Shown in pieces: positions 60,594 to 64,000 of a stretch of DNA of 64,000 nucleotides (position 1 is the stretch's first letter; each line of letters starts with the position of its first letter). A program made the position numbers and the translations under genes. The notes under the pieces were generated by a model. The model was not told where the DNA came from, searched no databases, and saw only the letters and a program-made list of their open reading frames with translations. Location: NCBI GenBank assembly GCA_016806645.1, contig JACSYO010000040.1, forward strand, positions 896,001 through 960,000, in the 5' to 3' direction. The stretch comes from Ophiodon elongatus. Lineage: Eukaryota > Chordata > Actinopteri > Perciformes > Hexagrammidae.

Positions 60594-62059
60594 GGGCCAG
60601 CTGTTAAACTGAGACACGTACGTCGGCGGCTGACAGGACCTCCGCTTTGAAGTGACAGCCACCGCCATCAGGCCGCTAAAGCGTGTCACCTAATAGGTGC
60701 AGTGAGAGGGTGGCGGGTACGGTCAGAAGCGGGTCGCTGCCTCGGGCGCCTTTTTGAAATATTTGTCTTTGCTCGAGGCGGTTTCGAACACCCATTTAGT
60801 CCTCACGAGTACGTGTTATAACACAACTCTCACCACAGCACAGACATCGACTGGTTTCCTCGCCGCTTTTGGAAAATGGTAAATTCTGTTGATTTTAATT
60901 CTTGAGATTAATCCGGTTAGTAGGAGAAAAGTTTCTGTATGTATTTCTATATTTTTTTCAGTTTAAATGCTTTCATGCAGGGGGATAAAATACAATTTTT
61001 CCTTTCTTCAGTGTGTGATAGTCATTTATCTTCAGGGTTGAGTCATGAGTTAACATGTCCCCAACAGCAAATGTCAGTCAATTCATCATCAGCAGCGAAG
61101 CGGGTATTTTTAGGAAGATAGGTGTCCTCAGATTTGCCTCATAACAGCCACTTAGCAACTAACTAAATCTTGACAAATTGAATTATATAAAGTTAATCAT
61201 AAATCCTCCTTTGGTTCTAAACTTTCCATCACATTGAAAAGAAATCTTAGAGTCTAAATATTTTAATTTCATCCAAATTGAAGCTGATTTTTAAGCAGTC
61301 TTCTGCAAATAATCAATGTAAAATGCACTTATTTGGTGTCTTGAGGTGGATATATGCAGTTTTTTGTGCGTTTGAAGGTTATAGAATATAACAACAAAGC
61401 CGACACACATGTCAATGTAACTAAACGTCGGGGAGTAGAGGCTTCAAGTTACATGTGCTGGCAGAGATTATTGAAATTTGAAAACGCATGGAGCAAATCG
61501 AAGAAAGGCTTTTTACCTTTTCAGCAACACCAGACATATTTTGTGATCGAGCAAACCCATTTCCACTGCGGAACTTCTACTTGCAGCGATCATCGGTGTA
61601 AATCGCAGACACTCTAAAATAAATGTGTCGGGTTCCAATCATTGGTTCAATAAAATACCTCTTTTGAGGAGAAACTCCTTTTGGCACAGCGTTCTCTGGG
61701 TATTTATGTCACTTACAGCAGCAACAGTACATTCATTTAAGAAACTAGAGGTGTTCATGGGTCCAAAATATTGGACCTGATCTGAAACAGATCCATGGAG
61801 AATCTACACAAAAATGAAAAGCATATTGTTTTCCAATAAGAGACCCGAGAGAAGTCAGAACGAGTCAGAAATGTCATGTCTTTTCTCTTCAATTGCAGGA
61901 GGATGGCGTGTTTTCGAAGTTCTACAAGGACCACAGGGTGAAGAATCTTCTCTAGAAAAATGTGTCCTGATCCTTTAAGTTGTTAAAAACATTAATTCAC
62001 ATTGTATCGATAATATAAGCTCATCAGTGTATTAGTTGGGATCATGAAGCAGCCTTCAG

Positions 62060-62715
62060 TTTTAAGTGCCTTAAACCTGCATTCTCTCTCCTGACCACCA
62101 GGGGGCGACTCCTCTGGTTGTATAGAAGTCAAAGCTTCATGTGTTAAAGCTGCATTCTCTCTCCTGACCACCAGGGGGCGACTCCTCTGGTTGTATAGAA
62201 GTCTATAGAAAATGACTCTACTTCTCTCTTGATTTATTCCCTCAGTAAACATTGTAAACATGAGTTTATGTCTCAATCTCTAGTTTCAAGTCTTCTTCAA
62301 TACAGCATGATGTTGATTTCGTAAATTATGGTCCATTTAGAGTCAAACAGACCATAAAGCAGGGTATGCTTTTAGGGCGGGGCTACCTTTTGATTGACAG
62401 GTCATTACCACGGTGTTGTTCGGTCTGTGAGTTGTCCGTGTTTTTCGTCTAACAACTTTAAACCTTTCCCAGTGTGTTTTCACTTCATGAAAGTTAAATG
62501 TTACATTTTGCTCACCTAAAAATGTCTTATTCATAGTTCGGTTGTACTTAGCTCCACCCTCTCATGTCTCTTGTGGTTGCAAAAAAACAAGATGGCGGCG
62601 ACCATAAACCAAGATGGCAACAGCCAAAATGCCGAACTCAAGGCTTCAAAACCAGTAGTCCACAAACCGACGGGTGACGTCACGTTGACTACGTCCACTT
62701 CCTCCATACAGTCAG
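62060..62715 (+). mobile_element. dispersed repeat with CTCF-like motifs, copy D (most complete)
   Basis: Two 73-bp units with ccaccagggggcga at 62095-62108 and 62168-62181 are followed by the body and a long end containing aacaagatggcggcgacca, ggcttcaaaaccagtagtcc and tgacgtcacgttgactacgt, closing with tccatacagtc. It sits about 1.0 kb downstream of the 69-nt exon in the transcript direction. Confidence 0.8.
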
Positions 62716-63234
62716 TAGTTGTGCATCAGGACCTCCAGCATTTGTATCAATCGGCTCATGTATTCAGTTTTAATAAAATGATTTCAAACCCTCGTGAAGA
62801 CTTCTACAACAGACAGAAAGACGTAACGGTACGCATCAGCTGCCCTGTCACATGTGGCTGAGCAGAAACTATTTAAACTCAAATATGATTTAGGAAATAG
62901 ACATCAACATCAAACTAATACCATGATTGATGATTTTGGCAAAATACAGAGCAAAACCACCGCAAATGAATAAATAATGGAATGGTCACTCAATCAGAGC
63001 TAAGTGCGTCAAATTGTGTTTAAATCAAACTTTCACTTACCTTAGAGACACCTAATGAAAGTGTATCATCCGTCAAGATTAACACTGCTATTGACCGTCA
63101 CCATGTTAATGTTTTGACACCCTCACTTGTCCATAAAGGCCGTGTAGATAAACTGTGTGGTATTCATTCAAACCTGCTGTCAAACCACCACCAGTGGAAA
63201 TATTTTGGCTCACTTCCAGGAAAAAAAAGAAATA

Positions 63235-63251
63235 AATATATATATATATCT
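63235..63251. repeat. AT dinucleotide tract
   Basis: aaatatatatatatat preceded by a short A run. Confidence 0.85.
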
Positions 63252-63403
63252 CATGCCTTTTGGCACCGAATGACTGCTCTGTGATTATCATCCAAGGACA
63301 CTCGGCTGGTCCGTGTGTTTGTTGAAGTGTGAGTGACTTCTCCTATCAGGTGCGAGCAGAGAGCCGGTTCCCCGGCAGAAAGCGTAAGATATGTGGAACG
63401 TAC

Positions 63404-63472
63404 CGTAGGAGAGGGGGACGTCCAGATCGCCCTGCCAGGACATCTGCCCCGATTCGTCTATGGAGTGCTGCG
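63404..63472 (-). CDS. shisa6: candidate shisa6 cassette exon, 69 nt
   Basis: A 69-nt stretch on the minus strand is bounded by a strong acceptor (gttgttgttttttacag, AG at 63474-63473) and donor (TACG/gtacgt, GT at 63403-63402). It is open only in the phase-1 frame used by every other shisa6 junction here and encodes QHSIDESGQMSWQGDLDVPL followed by SY and a split Gly codon. It lies 401 bp downstream of the 96-nt exon in the transcript direction, and spliced in it would join without a frameshift to the 63-nt exon. I do not recall this peptide in mammalian SHISA6, so it may be an optional or fish-specific exon. Splice signals, phase and length support it; expression is untested. Confidence 0.72.
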
Positions 63473-63873
63473 CTGTAAAAAACAACAACAACAACGGGCC
63501 GCTTGTTTACAGCTCATTCTCGCTCCAACACTGCTTCGGATTCATTAAAACTCCAAAGGAGGACAATAGCCGGGAAATCTACTACTGTGCCATGCTGCGT
63601 TCACACTGGCGGGAAGTGTTAGTTTGTCATTGGAAGTGTGGATTTAATCACAGATAATAAATGTGTGTGTGGACTTTTGCAAGATGTCACTTCAAGCCAT
63701 TATGTGTTGTCATGTCCAACTTCCGCCGAGCTGAAACAAAAGTCACAGTCACTTTATTATTTGGCAGTAAAGAAAACGACAGCATGACACAGTGGCTTTG
63801 TGAGTGAAATGATTGTTAGTCTGAACTTCAGGAGACTGTGAAGGGAATAGCACATAGTGAGGACGGACTTTAC
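63473..63873 (-). other. shisa6: shisa6 intron, 401 bp
   Basis: This short intron lies between the 96-nt exon and the candidate 69-nt exon; its 3' end carries the (ttg)n-rich pyrimidine tract of the acceptor. Nothing else is seen in it. Confidence 0.7.
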
Positions 63874-63969
63874 CTTTCAAGTGGCCTCGTCCGAGTGTCA
63901 CGAACCCAGAAGAGATGAAGTTGTGCATGTCTTGGCCTCCGCCGCGCAGGTTTTCTTTCCCATAGTGCC
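63874..63969 (-). CDS. shisa6: shisa6 internal exon, 96 nt (HNFISSGFVTLGRGH module)
   Basis: This exon encodes 32 residues, reading HYGKENLRGGGQDMHNFISS and then GFVTLGRGHLK, in the phase-1 frame at both ends. The acceptor is tttatcccaccag (AG at 63971-63970) and the donor is AAAG/gtaaag (GT at 63873-63872). The peptide resembles the 32-residue segment that distinguishes longer from shorter Shisa6 isoforms in mammals (from memory), so it is probably alternatively spliced. It is the most upstream exon in this window. The Shisa domain, transmembrane helix and first part of the tail must lie beyond 64000. The other two forward frames of the minus strand either contain a stop or do not match the splice phase. 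Confidence 0.9.
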
Positions 63970-64000
63970 CTGGTGGGATAAACAATAGTGGGAAATTAAT
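63970..64000 (-). other. shisa6: shisa6 intron, incomplete (runs off the window)
   Basis: The last 31 bases contain the acceptor of the 96-nt exon (tatcccaccag). Upstream exons are outside the window. Confidence 0.8.

Larger units (their letters stand above)
14150..63403 (-). other. shisa6: shisa6 large intron, 49.3 kb
   Basis: This intron separates the candidate 69-nt exon from the 63-nt exon. No second protein-coding or structural RNA gene was found in it on either strand. It is filled with tandem repeats and decayed mobile elements, listed separately, and with unique-looking sequence. Larger stretches where I see nothing I can name are 20000-21480, 25560-28080, 30900-32900, 33100-34980, 45000-46180, 47300-48580 and 60600-62060. 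Confidence 0.8.

Noticed and set aside
1..64000. CRISPR arrays, prokaryotic operons, phage or defence systems
   Set aside because: The tandem repeats have no unique spacers, there are no cas-like ORFs, and the gene is a spliced vertebrate gene.

Overview
This window is vertebrate nuclear DNA, almost certainly from a ray-finned fish and probably a percomorph. It has GT-AG introns, one of them about 49 kb long, abundant (CA)n and (GA)n microsatellites, tRNA-derived SINE and Tc1-like remnants, and dispersed repeats of a kind common in spiny-rayed fishes. The species cannot be named from the sequence. There are no bacterial-type operons, and nearly every long ORF is a by-product of tandem repeats.

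One gene explains the window: the 3' half of shisa6 (CKAMP family, an AMPA-receptor auxiliary membrane protein), on the minus strand. Coding exons in transcript order are 63969-63874 (96 nt), 63472-63404 (69 nt, candidate cassette exon), 14149-14087 (63 nt), 11671-11513 (159 nt) and the last coding exon 3939-3269, which ends in the PDZ ligand EVTV. All junctions are phase 1, so any internal exon can be skipped without changing frame. Two further small phase-1 exons are proposed from splice signals alone: a 21-nt microexon (13099-13079) and a 39-nt exon (30215-30177). The signal peptide, cysteine-rich Shisa domain and transmembrane segment must lie beyond the right edge; everything here encodes the cytoplasmic tail.

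Layout: 1-3151 is 3' flank or extended 3' UTR, with a 25-bp perfect hairpin. 3152-3939 is the end of the gene. 3940-14086 holds two introns (7.6 kb and 2.4 kb) around the 159-nt exon, with a DNA-transposon-like element and a pair of abutting palindromes. 14150-63403 is the 49.3-kb intron: a decayed Tc1-like element with a nested insertion, SINE copies, several copies of a dispersed repeat carrying consensus-like CTCF motifs, a 1.24-kb 13-bp minisatellite, other 14-, 24-39-bp minisatellites, poly-G runs and a long purine tract. 63404-64000 holds two closely spaced exons.

No second protein-coding gene, tRNA gene, rRNA gene, CRISPR array or prokaryote-like system is visible. The most interesting material is the modular, frame-preserving exon set of the shisa6 tail and the repeat-borne CTCF motifs inside its large intron. 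Gene and repeat-family assignments come from recognition of the sequences, not from a database search.
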